A stretch of DNA of 64,000 nt from a bacterium (GTDB taxonomy: Bacteria > Vulcanimicrobiota > JABDET01), in NCBI GenBank assembly GCA_021817145.1, contig JAKAVV010000012.1:1-64000 (forward strand), read 5' to 3'. The position numbers were made by a program, and so were the translations under genes. Under the pieces are notes generated by a model. It made no database searches, had not been told where the DNA came from, and worked only from the letters and a program-made list of their open reading frames with translations. This document shows positions 41,790 through 51,239 of this stretch, one piece after another (positions within the stretch are counted from its first letter, which is position 1; each line of letters starts with the position of its first letter).

Positions 41790-42911
41790 TTAAAACCTGC
41801 TGGTTCTTGCGGGATTCATCAAGTTAGCCGCTTCAATCAGGTTTTTTTCGCTTTTGTTTCGCAGCAGAGGGAGTTTTTCGCTCAAGCTCTTTTTTAATGC
41901 TGCTCTGTTCTTCCAGAGTTCAGACAATAAGCCGAAGAGACTTTCCCTGTTTAATTCTTCATAAGGAATCCAGGGAAATCCAAGAGATACTGCCAGCTGC
42001 TTTACCTTGGGATCATAAGCAATTCCTCCGAAAGGAACCTGACAGATGGAAGAAAAAATTAAAGAATGATACCTCATTCCTATTAAAATTTCAAAATTGG
42101 AGATAATCTCTAAAAATTCTTTTGGGAGAAGCGGGTCTGTGATGGCGATACTGGGAACTGAGATTTTCTTTTGCAGGGCAAGAGTGATGACATTATCCAT
42201 TTCAGGCTGAAAAGATAACAGGACAGGAGTCAAAGAAACTTTACGGGAAAATTCAGAAATAGCTTTTCCAATAAGAGGAATGAGTGGCTCGATTCCATTC
42301 CAATTCCTTAAAACGACACCGCAGCAGTTTCCTTTTGGGATCCCGTATTTTTCTGCTGCAAAGTTAGATTCTTTATCTGCCGCGCATTCTAAAAGGAGAG
42401 CCATGTCAGCCGTCACAGCGACCTGTTTTTTTACTCCCAGGTCTAGTAATAGTTTTTTAGACTCTTCATCTCTTACCGTGATTTTATCCACAAAATAATT
42501 AAGCGCCAGTTTTGTGTAAAGTTTCCCCTTTTTTGTTTGAATTGGCCCTATTCCCTGGGCAAAAACCATGGTTTTCTTCCCAAGGCATTTTGCGATAATA
42601 GGGATTCTCAGATAGTAGATTAAACTTCTTAAACTGGTAACATCCTGTAAAAGTCCCCCTCCTCCGCTTAAAACGAGGTCGGATTTTCGTATTCCATTAA
42701 GGATGGTTTTTGTTTCTCTTCTCCCGTATGTCTCTATATTTAACCAGGAAGCTGTCTTCTCGGGAGTATGGGTTAAAACCACAGGGATCAGCCCCGATTT
42801 TTTAAACCCTTCCACAGCTGCTTGCAAAATCGCTTCATCTCCAGTATTGCCAAATCCGTAATATCCCGACAGTAAAACTCTTTTAGAAGAAGAACTCGTT
42901 TTGTAGAACAA
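41790..42911 (-). CDS. csaB: CsaB-like polysaccharide pyruvyl transferase
   Basis: A 373-residue pyruvyltransferase that adds ketal-pyruvate to a cell-envelope polysaccharide. Family signature: 'LLSGYYGFGNTGDEAILQA', 'LVLSGGGGLLQDVTS', 'FAQGIGPI' and 'GMRYHSLIFS'. In Gram-positives, pyruvylated wall polymer anchors SLH-domain proteins. Homologues occur in Gram-negatives with S-layers too. It ends 46 bp before ctp and starts 7 bp after ugd, so it is probably in the same transcript as ugd. Confidence 0.88.
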   Translation of the reverse strand: MFYKTSSSSKRVLLSGYYGFGNTGDEAILQAAVEGFKKSGLIPVVLTHTPEKTASWLNIETYGRRETKTILNGIRKSDLVLSGGGGLLQDVTSLRSLIYYLRIPIIAKCLGKKTMVFAQGIGPIQTKKGKLYTKLALNYFVDKITVRDEESKKLLLDLGVKKQVAVTADMALLLECAADKESNFAAEKYGIPKGNCCGVVLRNWNGIEPLIPLIGKAISEFSRKVSLTPVLLSFQPEMDNVITLALQKKISVPSIAITDPLLPKEFLEIISNFEILIGMRYHSLIFSSICQVPFGGIAYDPKVKQLAVSLGFPWIPYEELNRESLFGLLSELWKNRAALKKSLSEKLPLLRNKSEKNLIEAANLMNPARTSRF

Positions 42912-42918
42912 AAGATTT

Positions 42919-44256
42919 TTATGAGGATAAGGTTTTTTGAGAAGAGGTTTCCGCTAAACTGGGAGAAGGGCGCCCAATCCCGTAGTACTGATAGCCCAGC
43001 CTGGACATTCGGGATGGATCGAAAAGATTTCTTCCATCTATCAAAACAGGCTGTCTCATGCTCTTTTTGATTTTAAGCAGGTTTAAGTGTTTGAATGCCT
43101 GCCATTCAGTAAGCAGTAAGAGGGCATCGCAGCCTGAAGAGCAGTCATAAGGATCTCGGGCATAATAAAGAGTAGGAAAAAGTTTTTTCATGTTTTCCAT
43201 AGCAGCCGGATCATACACTTTTATTTCTGCTTTTTCCTGTAGAAGAATCTGAATGACTTCTAGTGAAGGGGCTTCCCGCAAATCGTCGGTATTGGGTTTA
43301 AAAGAAGCTCCTAAGATCCCAATTGTTTTTCGAGTTAAGTCCCCAAAAATTTCTTTCAATTTTTGGACCGGCGCTTTTCGCTGATTCAGATTGATTTCAG
43401 CCACTGATTTTAAGAGCTTGAAATCATATCCGTACTCTTCGGCAAGATGAACAAATGCCGCTAGATCTTTAGGGAAGCAGGCTCCCCCATAACCGATCCC
43501 GGCATTTAAGAAAGCGGTTCCTATTCGCGAGTCAAGTCCAATCCCTTTTGCCACTTTTAAAATGTCTGCCCCTGTTTTTTCACAGATTTGAGCGACTGCG
43601 TTAATGTACGAAATTTTCATGGCTAAAAAAGCGTTGGAAGCATGTTTGATCAATTCCGCGCTTTCAATGTCAGTGACTAAAATGGGAGAATTTAAGGGCT
43701 CATAAAGGGAAACAAGATGAGAAGCTGCCTGCTGGCTGGATACTCCTAACACAATTCTGTCAGGATGCATAAAATCATGGATTGCTGTCCCTTCGCTTAA
43801 AAATTCCGGATTGACCGCGATCTCAAAAGGAATCCGTTTTTTGTTTTTGGATTGAATGATTTCACCCAACCATCGAGCTGTTCGCGCTGGAACCGTGCTT
43901 TTTTCGACGATCAGTTTTTCATCATTTAAATCCTCTCCAATTCTTTTTCCAACAGTTTCAACAGCGGAAAGATCCGCTTCCCCATCAGGCTTGCTGGGGG
44001 TTCCCACACAGACAAATAAAATTTCCGATTTTTGGACGGTATCTTTCATGCTGCTTGTAAAAACAAGGCGACCTTCCTCAACATTGGCATGAATAAGTTC
44101 ATCCAGCCCGGGTTCGTAAATAGGAACCTGTCCCGCTTTTAAAATGGCAATCTTCTCGTCATTGTCATCCATGCACAGGACGTCATGACCTAACTCCGCG
44201 AAACATGCCCCTGTTACAAGCCCAACATACCCTGATCCAATGATTCCAATTTTCAT
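42919..44256 (-). CDS. ugd: UDP-glucose 6-dehydrogenase
   Basis: A 445-residue NAD-dependent enzyme making UDP-glucuronate for envelope polysaccharides. N-terminal Rossmann 'IGIIGSGYVGLVTGACFAE', 'FVCVGTPSKPDGEADLS', catalytic Cys in 'GYGGACFPKDLAAF', and C-terminal 'GASFKPNTDDLREAPSLEV'. First in the ugd-csaB run, with a divergent gene to the right. Confidence 0.94.
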   Translation of the reverse strand: MKIGIIGSGYVGLVTGACFAELGHDVLCMDDNDEKIAILKAGQVPIYEPGLDELIHANVEEGRLVFTSSMKDTVQKSEILFVCVGTPSKPDGEADLSAVETVGKRIGEDLNDEKLIVEKSTVPARTARWLGEIIQSKNKKRIPFEIAVNPEFLSEGTAIHDFMHPDRIVLGVSSQQAASHLVSLYEPLNSPILVTDIESAELIKHASNAFLAMKISYINAVAQICEKTGADILKVAKGIGLDSRIGTAFLNAGIGYGGACFPKDLAAFVHLAEEYGYDFKLLKSVAEINLNQRKAPVQKLKEIFGDLTRKTIGILGASFKPNTDDLREAPSLEVIQILLQEKAEIKVYDPAAMENMKKLFPTLYYARDPYDCSSGCDALLLLTEWQAFKHLNLLKIKKSMRQPVLIDGRNLFDPSRMSRLGYQYYGIGRPSPSLAETSSQKTLSS

Positions 44257-44409
44257 GTTTCATGAATTTCTCTACTAGAACCCGAACCCCTGCTAGCCCC
44301 TGCTTCCCACAGTGACGGACTGTTCTAAAAGTTAACTTTTCGTTCACAATTTCCAACTGGATCTATTCAGGCGCTGCGATTACAATTGAGATTAAAGGAG
44401 GAAATCATA

Positions 44410-45312
44410 ATGAATCCTAAAGTTAGCTGTTCACCCATTCAGCTTTATCCCTTAAATCAGCCTGCTGCTGACAAAAAGGCGCGGCATCAAGGGCTTCATC
44501 AGGTTAAAAAAGCAGCAGATAAAGAGGGGAATATTTATGTGGTGAAATCTTATGATTTTTCTTACAGTCGTTTTCGTCCTCTTACAGCAAAAGAAAGAAA
44601 AGAGAATATCGCGCGAGAAATTGTGGCTTCTCATATTCTTGCAGATGAGTTTAAACTCCCTGCTGTAACTTATGAACAAGGACGCATTGCTGGTAAAAGC
44701 GGGGAGTCCAGAGAAATGGTTATCAGCAAATTTGTTCCTGGACTTTCAACCTTGTGGGAGACTCCTGTTGAAAAGATTAAGAATCCAGATGAAGCTGTGG
44801 CTCAGTGCATTGTCAGAGGATGGATGGGGGATAAAGATATTATCGTAAACAACAGCAATATCTGGATTACGAAGGAGGGGAAAGCTCTAGCTGGAGATTT
44901 TGGGAATGCTTTTGCAAAAAAAATCGCGGTAAATTTTGGGAAGAAAAAGGGAACTTTCGAGATTCCTAAAGCCAATCTGGAAGTGATGAGAGCTTTTGCC
45001 ACTTTTTCTAATATCCTGCCTGTAACCGAAAAGATTAAAAATTTATCGGATGAAGAGATCCAGAAAATGGTCCACAAGGCTGGCAGTCAGCATGTTCATG
45101 GATGGAATCTGGAGCTTGAGAATAAACTAACAGATATCCTTATTTATAACAGAAATCAACTGAAAAAAAGGGACCCTTTTGTGGATTTTATAAAAGGGAA
45201 TCATCTGTTTCTGCATCCTCTTTCTATTAAGATTCTTTCCGGATTAGAGCTTGGAATGCAGCCTATTGGTAAAGCTCTAGAAAAGGTTATTTCAAGAATG
45301 ATGCGGAAGTAG
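44410..45312 (+). CDS. Putative protein-kinase-like protein, unknown
   Basis: A 301-residue protein without a named family. It has a plausible kinase-fold pattern: a Lys in 'NIYVVKSYD' (K46), a helix Glu in 'NIAREIVASHILA' (E70), a hinge-like 'MVISKFVPGLSTLW', a catalytic-loop-like 'MGDKDIIVNNSNIWI' (D143, N148) and 'LAGDFGNAF' (D163-F-G). This order matches HipA- or actin-fragmin-like kinases. The C-terminus is helical and ends in basic residues. ATG 44410 follows AAAGGAGG. The kinase reading is by pattern only. It is a single gene, 15 bp ahead of rarA. Confidence 0.6.
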   Translation: MNPKVSCSPIQLYPLNQPAADKKARHQGLHQVKKAADKEGNIYVVKSYDFSYSRFRPLTAKERKENIAREIVASHILADEFKLPAVTYEQGRIAGKSGESREMVISKFVPGLSTLWETPVEKIKNPDEAVAQCIVRGWMGDKDIIVNNSNIWITKEGKALAGDFGNAFAKKIAVNFGKKKGTFEIPKANLEVMRAFATFSNILPVTEKIKNLSDEEIQKMVHKAGSQHVHGWNLELENKLTDILIYNRNQLKKRDPFVDFIKGNHLFLHPLSIKILSGLELGMQPIGKALEKVISRMMRK

Positions 45313-45327
45313 TAAAAATTAGAAAGC

Positions 45328-46581
45328 ATGAATTCTCCTCTTGCTGATCGGCTTCGTCCTAAAACTCTAGATGAGATTTTAGGACAGGAAAAATTAGTTG
45401 GTCGTGATGGAGTTTTAAGAAAAGCTCTTGAAAATGGCGAACTATTTTCTTTTATTTTGTGGGGTCCTCCAGGCACAGGGAAAACAACTCTTGCCCGAGC
45501 TGCCGCAAGTTTTGTAAAAGCCCGGTTTTTAGAGTTTTCCGCTGTGTCGTCTGGAGTTGCTGATGTTAGAAGAATCATTGACGAGGCGAAAAAATTTAGA
45601 AACTTTGGAACGCCAACCATCTTGTTTATGGATGAAATTCACCGCTTCAACAAAGCGCAGCAGGACACCTTTTTGCCTTATGTTGAGGATGGAACTATCT
45701 TGCTGATTGGCGCCACAACAGAAAATCCATTTTTTGAATTGATCCCTCCTTTATTGAGCCGTTTAAAAATTTTCAAAATGGAGCTTTTATCCCATGAAGT
45801 CCTGGAAGCCATTCTCAAAAAAGGGGAGAGAGCCCTTCAGATTCAAGTGGATGAGCCAGGGGAAGAGCTGTTGATTTTGTATGCGGCAGGAGATGGGCGC
45901 AGACTTTTAAATGCTCTTGAAAGTACCCATCAAGTTTATAAAAGCGCAGCAGCTTTGAATGAATCTCAGGTTCGAGATGTGATCGAAAAAAATGTTGTTG
46001 TTTATGACAAATCTGGTGATTATCATTATGATGTCATTTCCGCTTTTATTAAAGCTCTGAGAGGAAGCGATCCTGATGCAGCGCTCCACTGGCTGGCAAG
46101 GATGATTGCTGCTGGAGAAGATCCCAGATTTATCGCTCGAAGAATGATCATTTTAGCAAGCGAAGATATTGGAAATGCCGATCCGCTTTCTCTCGTTGTT
46201 GCGATTTCTGCTGCTCAGGGAGTTGAATTTGTTGGGATGCCTGAAGCGCGGCTGGTTTTAGCCCATGCCGCTTGTTATCTGGCAGCTGCCCCTAAAAGCA
46301 ATGCCTGTTATCTTGGGCTGCAGAATGCTCTTGAGGATATTGAGAAAAAAAGTTTGTCTTCTGTCCCTCTTCATCTTCGAAATGCGGCTGCTTCGGGAAT
46401 GAAGCAGTTTGGAATAGGAATTGGATATCGCTATCCCCATGATTACCCTTCTCATTTTGTGGATCAGAAGTATTTCCCAGAAGGCTGGGAAGAGACGGTA
46501 TATTACCACCCTTCTGAACAAGGGAAAGAATTAAAAATCAAGAAACAATTAGAAGAATTGTGGATAAAACGAAGAAAATGA
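45328..46581 (+). CDS. rarA: Replication-associated recombination protein A
   Basis: A 417-residue AAA+ ATPase of the RarA/MgsA family, which acts at stalled replication forks. Walker A '[13 protein letters not shown]', Walker B '[16 protein letters not shown]', sensor '[10 protein letters not shown]', and the C-terminal tetramerisation region '[26 protein letters not shown]' (seen here as '[19 protein letters not shown]'). Its stop overlaps the ATPase start (ATGA). Confidence 0.94.
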   Translation: [417 protein letters not shown]

Positions 46582-48656
46582 CAAATTCTAAAATGCTGTC
46601 TGGCAGGGTTGAAGCGCAGGAAGAGAATTTACAGGATGAAAAGGTAGTTCAACAAGGGCCTAAATATTCGCGTTACTTAAACTCCCGTTATCAAATCAGC
46701 CTTGTTCTCACGGTTATTGTTCTGTTTTTGAGCATTGCGCAGTGGATTCCCTTTTTGAGTTTTCAGCAGAGGCAGTTTATTTTGTGGGGGATTTGTGGAA
46801 TTTCATGGGTTGTTGTGCTTTTCTGCGGCTGGCCCATTTTCAAAGATGCGGCTTCTGCTTTGTCTAATAAAAGCGTAACCAGCGACGTTTTGTTTGCCGT
46901 TTTCCTGCTGTTTGTTTTTCTTCCTTACAATCTTTTAGCAGCTCTTTTCCCTCAAACAATATGGTTTGACGGACTCCAACTTGAACTTTATTTTCCTTTT
47001 TTGTGCGCCAGTGTTTCTTTGACATTAGCGGCAAAACTGCTTGTATCAGAAACAGCTTCTCACGCCAGCCAGGTGATTCGAAGATTGATGAGGCTTCAGC
47101 CCAAGATTGCTCATGTGATTACTGATGAGGGTGAAATCAATGTTCCTGTTGAACAAGTGGAAAAAGGGCAGGTGGTTCAGGTTATTCCAGGGGAGCGGGT
47201 TCCACTGGATGGATTGGTTCGGGAAGGGCATTCTACTATTGATGAATCAGCCATCACAGGAGAGAGTCTGCCGATTGATAAAAAACGAGGTGATGAGGTT
47301 TTAGGAGGAACTGTCAATCGCGTAGGAGCAATTTTGTTTGAAGTCTCAAGAAAACACAATGAAACTGTTCTGGCAAGAGTGATGCACCTGGTTGAAGAAG
47401 CTCAATCAGCAAAAAAACCAGCGCCTAAACTAGAAGAAAAAATCATTTGGATCTGGTTCCCCTTAATCTTTCTTTTTTCTCTTGCATCTGGAGTTTTCTG
47501 GTTTTTCTATGTAAACCAAAGTATGCCTCAAACTCCTTTTTTGTTTGTTTCGGTTTATCATGTTGTTGGAATTTTGATGTTTTCCTGCCCTCTGGTTTTT
47601 CAGTTGGCGGTTATTTTGCCAACGGTTCGAGTGATAGAAAAAGGGGCTGAACGAGGAGTGATTATGAAAAACGCGGATGTTCTCCCTCGAATTAAAAATT
47701 TAAATGCGATTGTTTTTGACAAAACAGGAACTTTAACCCGAGGAAGACCAGCAGTTACGGATATTATTCCTTTAAATGGAGTGGGAGATGAAGATCTCAT
47801 CGCTTATGCTGCCAGCGCTGAACGAGACAGCCAGCATCCTCTTGCCAAAGCCGTTGTGAAACTGGCAAAAGATCGAAAAATTCAAATTTTAGATCCCGAA
47901 GAATTTGAAGAGATCCCTGGTCGAGGAATTCGAGCGATCATCCAGAACAAAGAAGTTCACATTGGGAATTTAAAATTTATGATTGAAGAAAATGTGGATG
48001 TTGAAGAAGTGGAAACAGCGTCAAAACTTGGCTCCATGGGGAAAACCCCCTTGTTTATGGCAATTGATCGTAAGCTTTCAGCTATTTTCGCTTTTATGGA
48101 CACTTTAAAGATGAGCTCTATGCAGGCTGTTTCAGAGCTGTCAAATTTAGGGCTTGATATTTTGATGTTAACAGGGGATAATCGCAGGACAGCGGAGATT
48201 ATTGCGCGTGAGGTTGGAATTAAGAATGTCATGGCAGAAGTTCTGCCTGAAGATAAAATTAAAGTGGTGAAAAGGCTTCAGGAGAAGAAAAAAGTGATTA
48301 TGGTAGGGGATGGAATCAATGATGCTCCTGCTTTAACCCAGGCAGATATGAGCATTGCCATGGGAACTGGAACTGATGTGGCAATGGAAACTTCTGATTT
48401 GACTTTAATGCGCGGAGATCTTCAAGGAGTCATTCTGGCGCTTCAGCTTTCCTCTCAAGCAATGAGGGTTGTTAAACAGAATTTTTTCCTTGGAATGATC
48501 TGTCAGCTTCTGGGGATTGCAGCAGCAGCTGACCTCACGTATCGGTTTTTACATTATTCGATTTCCAGTTATTCCTTGATGGCAGGATTTTTGTTGGGAA
48601 TTCTAGCCGTTTCCGTGAATTCAATGAAAATTGGGAAACGGACTGCCAGAGCTTGA
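46578..48656 (+). CDS. P1B-type metal-transporting ATPase, unusual CPL motif
   Basis: A 692-residue P-type ATPase. It has the actuator 'DESAITGESLPIDK', phosphorylation site D381 in 'FDKTGTLTRG', the heavy-metal HP pair in 'SQHPLAKAV', and the hinge 'MVGDGINDAPAL'. The metal-binding helix before the P domain reads S-C337-P338-L339, where most P1B enzymes have CPC, SPC or CPH. There is no N-terminal CxxC metal domain, and the last helices are shortened. The transported ion is therefore unclear. ATG 46578 is in a 4-bp overlap with rarA. A GTG 18 bp upstream is an alternative. Confidence 0.85.
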   Translation: MTNSKMLSGRVEAQEENLQDEKVVQQGPKYSRYLNSRYQISLVLTVIVLFLSIAQWIPFLSFQQRQFILWGICGISWVVVLFCGWPIFKDAASALSNKSVTSDVLFAVFLLFVFLPYNLLAALFPQTIWFDGLQLELYFPFLCASVSLTLAAKLLVSETASHASQVIRRLMRLQPKIAHVITDEGEINVPVEQVEKGQVVQVIPGERVPLDGLVREGHSTIDESAITGESLPIDKKRGDEVLGGTVNRVGAILFEVSRKHNETVLARVMHLVEEAQSAKKPAPKLEEKIIWIWFPLIFLFSLASGVFWFFYVNQSMPQTPFLFVSVYHVVGILMFSCPLVFQLAVILPTVRVIEKGAERGVIMKNADVLPRIKNLNAIVFDKTGTLTRGRPAVTDIIPLNGVGDEDLIAYAASAERDSQHPLAKAVVKLAKDRKIQILDPEEFEEIPGRGIRAIIQNKEVHIGNLKFMIEENVDVEEVETASKLGSMGKTPLFMAIDRKLSAIFAFMDTLKMSSMQAVSELSNLGLDILMLTGDNRRTAEIIAREVGIKNVMAEVLPEDKIKVVKRLQEKKKVIMVGDGINDAPALTQADMSIAMGTGTDVAMETSDLTLMRGDLQGVILALQLSSQAMRVVKQNFFLGMICQLLGIAAAADLTYRFLHYSISSYSLMAGFLLGILAVSVNSMKIGKRTARA

Positions 48657-48657
48657 A

Positions 48658-48957
48658 ATGAATTTTGGGAAAAAGGCGGTTAATAAAACAGACCTGGCAA
48701 AACACTTGGAGCAGGAGTTTAAGTGGACTCGCCGCCAGACTGCAAGAGTGATTAATCATATTTTTAAATTTATTCAATTAAATCTAGAAAAAGGAGAGAG
48801 AATACAACTTTCCCCTTATGGAACATTTGAGACAAGGCATCGAGCCGTTCACAAGGGAAGAAACCCCAAAACCGGAGAAGTTATTCTGATTAAAGCTAAG
48901 AGGTATGTCATCTTTAAACCAGGGAAAGCTTTTCAGAATTTGGCCATCAAAAAGTGA
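48658..48957 (+). CDS. HU/IHF-family DNA-binding protein
   Basis: A 99-residue nucleoid protein. The conserved start 'NKTDLAKHLEQEFKWTRRQ' and the beta-arm 'RNPKTGEVILIKAKRYVIFKPGKAF' (read in two parts) are intact, so it should bend DNA. Longer reading frames overlap the ATPase gene, and the family N-terminus fits the ATG at 48658, one base after the ATPase stop. Confidence 0.93.
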   Translation: MNFGKKAVNKTDLAKHLEQEFKWTRRQTARVINHIFKFIQLNLEKGERIQLSPYGTFETRHRAVHKGRNPKTGEVILIKAKRYVIFKPGKAFQNLAIKK

Positions 48958-49937
48958 AATTGAAACGTCTTCTTTTGGTTCTATTTTTCTCAATTATCGT
49001 CTTTTTTTTACTGTTTAGAGTCAAACTGCCTTATCTTCTGCTCCTGCCTGGAAAGGCGGAAAACGTGCTCTCTATGATCCAGTTTCCCCATAAACCCTTA
49101 AATCCTTCGGGCAGACTTTATTTAACAACTGTTTATGTGATCCACGCCACACCCGCTTTTTACCTTTTTGGTTTAATCGATCCTTCCGCTGAGCTTTTGT
49201 CAGATCGAATTTCAGGAGTGATTGAAAACAAAGTTGAAGCGGAACAAATGAAAGATAGCCAGCTGCTGGCTGAACTTGTGGCTTTTAAAAAAGCAGGTAT
49301 CCCCGCTCAATTAAAAGGGACAGGAGTAAAAATTTTAAAAATTTTAAAAAGTTCTCTTGACAGAAATGTATTGAGAAAAGGGGATGTGATTGTGGGGATC
49401 AACCATCACCCCACTCCTTTTTTCTTTTCTATTTTGACTTATTTAAATCATTTTCCACCGGGTCAACCTGTTTTTTTGACAATCCTTAGACAGGGTAGGA
49501 AAATGAGGTTGAAGGCGGAAACGATAAAAAATAGTTCAGGAACAGGTGTTAGGCTTGGGATTTTAGTGGTGAATAATGGAATTAAGCTGAAAACTAATTT
49601 TCCTGTCCAGATTCGGTTAAAACATATTGAAGGCTCTTCAGCAGGATTAGTTTTTTCTCTTGGGATTTATGATCTTCTAAAAGGGGGGAGTTTGTTAAAA
49701 GGTCAGGTTGTGGCGGGTACTGGAACCATTGATGCCAATGGAAATGTAGGTCCTATAGAAGGGGTGGCTCAGAAAATAAAGACTGCTGCAGCAGTCCATG
49801 CTCATTATTTTTTTTGCCCTGTCCAAAATTATGCGAAAGCGGAGAAAAATGCGGATGGGCTGACCATTATTCCAGTAAAAGATTTTAACCAGGCTGTTGA
49901 TTTCTTAAAAAACAAGATGCCCTATGCGCGCCCGTAG
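48954..49937 (+). CDS. Membrane-anchored PDZ plus Lon-type (S16) protease
   Basis: A 327-residue protein with an N-terminal membrane anchor (about 4-32), a PDZ-like region (125-185, '[14 protein letters not shown]') and a Lon proteolytic domain. The catalytic dyad is likely S229 in '[11 protein letters not shown]' and K274 in '[11 protein letters not shown]'. This YlbL-like architecture has no ATPase domain. The start is GTG, overlapping the HU stop by 4 bp. Its last four codons and stop lie inside the acceptor stem of the following tRNA-Arg gene. Confidence 0.87.
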   Translation: MKLKRLLLVLFFSIIVFFLLFRVKLPYLLLLPGKAENVLSMIQFPHKPLNPSGRLYLTTVYVIHATPAFYLFGLIDPSAELLSDRISGVIENKVEAEQMKDSQLLAELVAFKKAGIPAQLKGTGVKILKILKSSLDRNVLRKGDVIVGINHHPTPFFFSILTYLNHFPPGQPVFLTILRQGRKMRLKAETIKNSSGTGVRLGILVVNNGIKLKTNFPVQIRLKHIEGSSAGLVFSLGIYDLLKGGSLLKGQVVAGTGTIDANGNVGPIEGVAQKIKTAAAVHAHYFFCPVQNYAKAEKNADGLTIIPVKDFNQAVDFLKNKMPYARP

Positions 49938-50004
49938 CTCAGTTGGATAGAGCGACGGTCTCCGAAGCCGTAGGTCGGAGGTTCGAACCCTCTCGGGCGC
50001 GCCA
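49928..50004 (+). tRNA. tRNA-Arg (CCG)
   Basis: A 77-nt cloverleaf with acceptor GCGCCCG/CGGGCGC, anticodon loop CTCCGAA (anticodon CCG, reading CGG), a T-arm with GGTTCGAACC, and encoded CCA. It overlaps the end of the preceding gene by 10 bp. Confidence 0.95.
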
Positions 50005-50025
50005 GATTGGAGAAATCTTCGCTAG

Positions 50026-51177
50026 ATGGTAAAAAATAAAAACCTTTTCATGAGTTTAATCGCGGTTTATGGGGCGGGTTTTGCTCAGGGTTCTGTTTTT
50101 GTTCTTATCCCTTCTCTTGGGAAAATTTTAACAGCTCCTCCTTATTCTTTTACATCCAGCTCTTATGGAATTTTGTATCTCCCTGAGATTGCTGGAGCTG
50201 TTTTAGGAGCCTTGGGATCAGGAATTCTTCATTCAAAATATGGCGCAAAAGGGGTGTTTAGATTAGGAATTATCGCAAACTTTCTTGCCATGATTTTGCT
50301 CACCTCTGCTGCTTTCTCTAAGGGTCATTCTGCTTATATTTTCATTCTAGCTGAAACTCTTTTTCTTGGGATTGGATTCGGGTTTACTCTTGCTGCTATT
50401 AATCCTTATGCAGAAGCTCTTTCTCCAAATCACGCGGCAGAAGCCATTACCATCTTAAATGGTCTTATCGGGGGAGCAACTGCTGTGTCTCCACTGGTTC
50501 TCCATACTGTATCTGCCTGGAATTGGGGATTATGGCCCGCTTTTTTAGCTGTTCTTTTAATGCTTTTGCTGCTTTTTCCTCTCCCTTCCCTTAAAAGGCA
50601 AATTAATGCGGCAGGCTTTTGGGATCGGAAACTTTTTTTAATTTTTACTGCTGTTTTGATTTATGCGGTATGTGAAGGGACTTATGGGAGCTGGGCAAAT
50701 GTCTATGTCACTAGTATCAAAAAAGGATCCGCATATCAGGGGGCAATAGCCCTTTCTGCCTTCTGGGGTTTTATGACAGTATTTCGATTTATTTTTGCTT
50801 TTGTTTCAGATCGCCTGATTTCACAGAGAACCCTGTATCTGTTTTCTTCTCTTGGGATAGGCGCTTGTTTTTTTATTTTACCTTACTGCTCCTCCCCTGT
50901 CATTTTGATTGCCGTTTTTAGTTTGGCAGGTGCTTGCTGCAGCATTTATTATCCGTTTTCCATGTCTTATGGCCTGGGTGTTTATCCTGACAAACAAACC
51001 CAGCTCGCAGGTCTTCTGGTGGCAGGACTGATGATTGGAGAAGGGATTGGATCCTTTGCTCCAGGTCCCCTGCAGTCTTTTCTCCCCCTTTCACGGATTT
51101 ATCTGGCCTCCTCTTTATGGGTTATTCCGCTCTTTTTTTTGGCTCGGAGTATCAGCAGAGAATCCGCCGCAAAATAA
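50026..51177 (+). CDS. Major facilitator superfamily transporter
   Basis: A 383-residue membrane protein with about 12 helices. The loop '[14 protein letters not shown]' after helix 2 corresponds to the MFS motif A position, and '[12 protein letters not shown]' to the half-repeat version. Substrate is not predictable. It starts 22 bp after the tRNA. Confidence 0.82.
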   Translation: MVKNKNLFMSLIAVYGAGFAQGSVFVLIPSLGKILTAPPYSFTSSSYGILYLPEIAGAVLGALGSGILHSKYGAKGVFRLGIIANFLAMILLTSAAFSKGHSAYIFILAETLFLGIGFGFTLAAINPYAEALSPNHAAEAITILNGLIGGATAVSPLVLHTVSAWNWGLWPAFLAVLLMLLLLFPLPSLKRQINAAGFWDRKLFLIFTAVLIYAVCEGTYGSWANVYVTSIKKGSAYQGAIALSAFWGFMTVFRFIFAFVSDRLISQRTLYLFSSLGIGACFFILPYCSSPVILIAVFSLAGACCSIYYPFSMSYGLGVYPDKQTQLAGLLVAGLMIGEGIGSFAPGPLQSFLPLSRIYLASSLWVIPLFFLARSISRESAAK

Positions 51178-51239
51178 TCCCCAGCAAGGTATTTTTATCT
51201 GCAGCAGGGGGAAAATAGAAAAACGAGAAGTGTATCGAC

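Noticed and set aside
46560-46577. GTG start for the P-type ATPase
   Set aside because: The ATG at 46578 forms the usual ATGA coupling with the rarA stop. The GTG has no better ribosome site.
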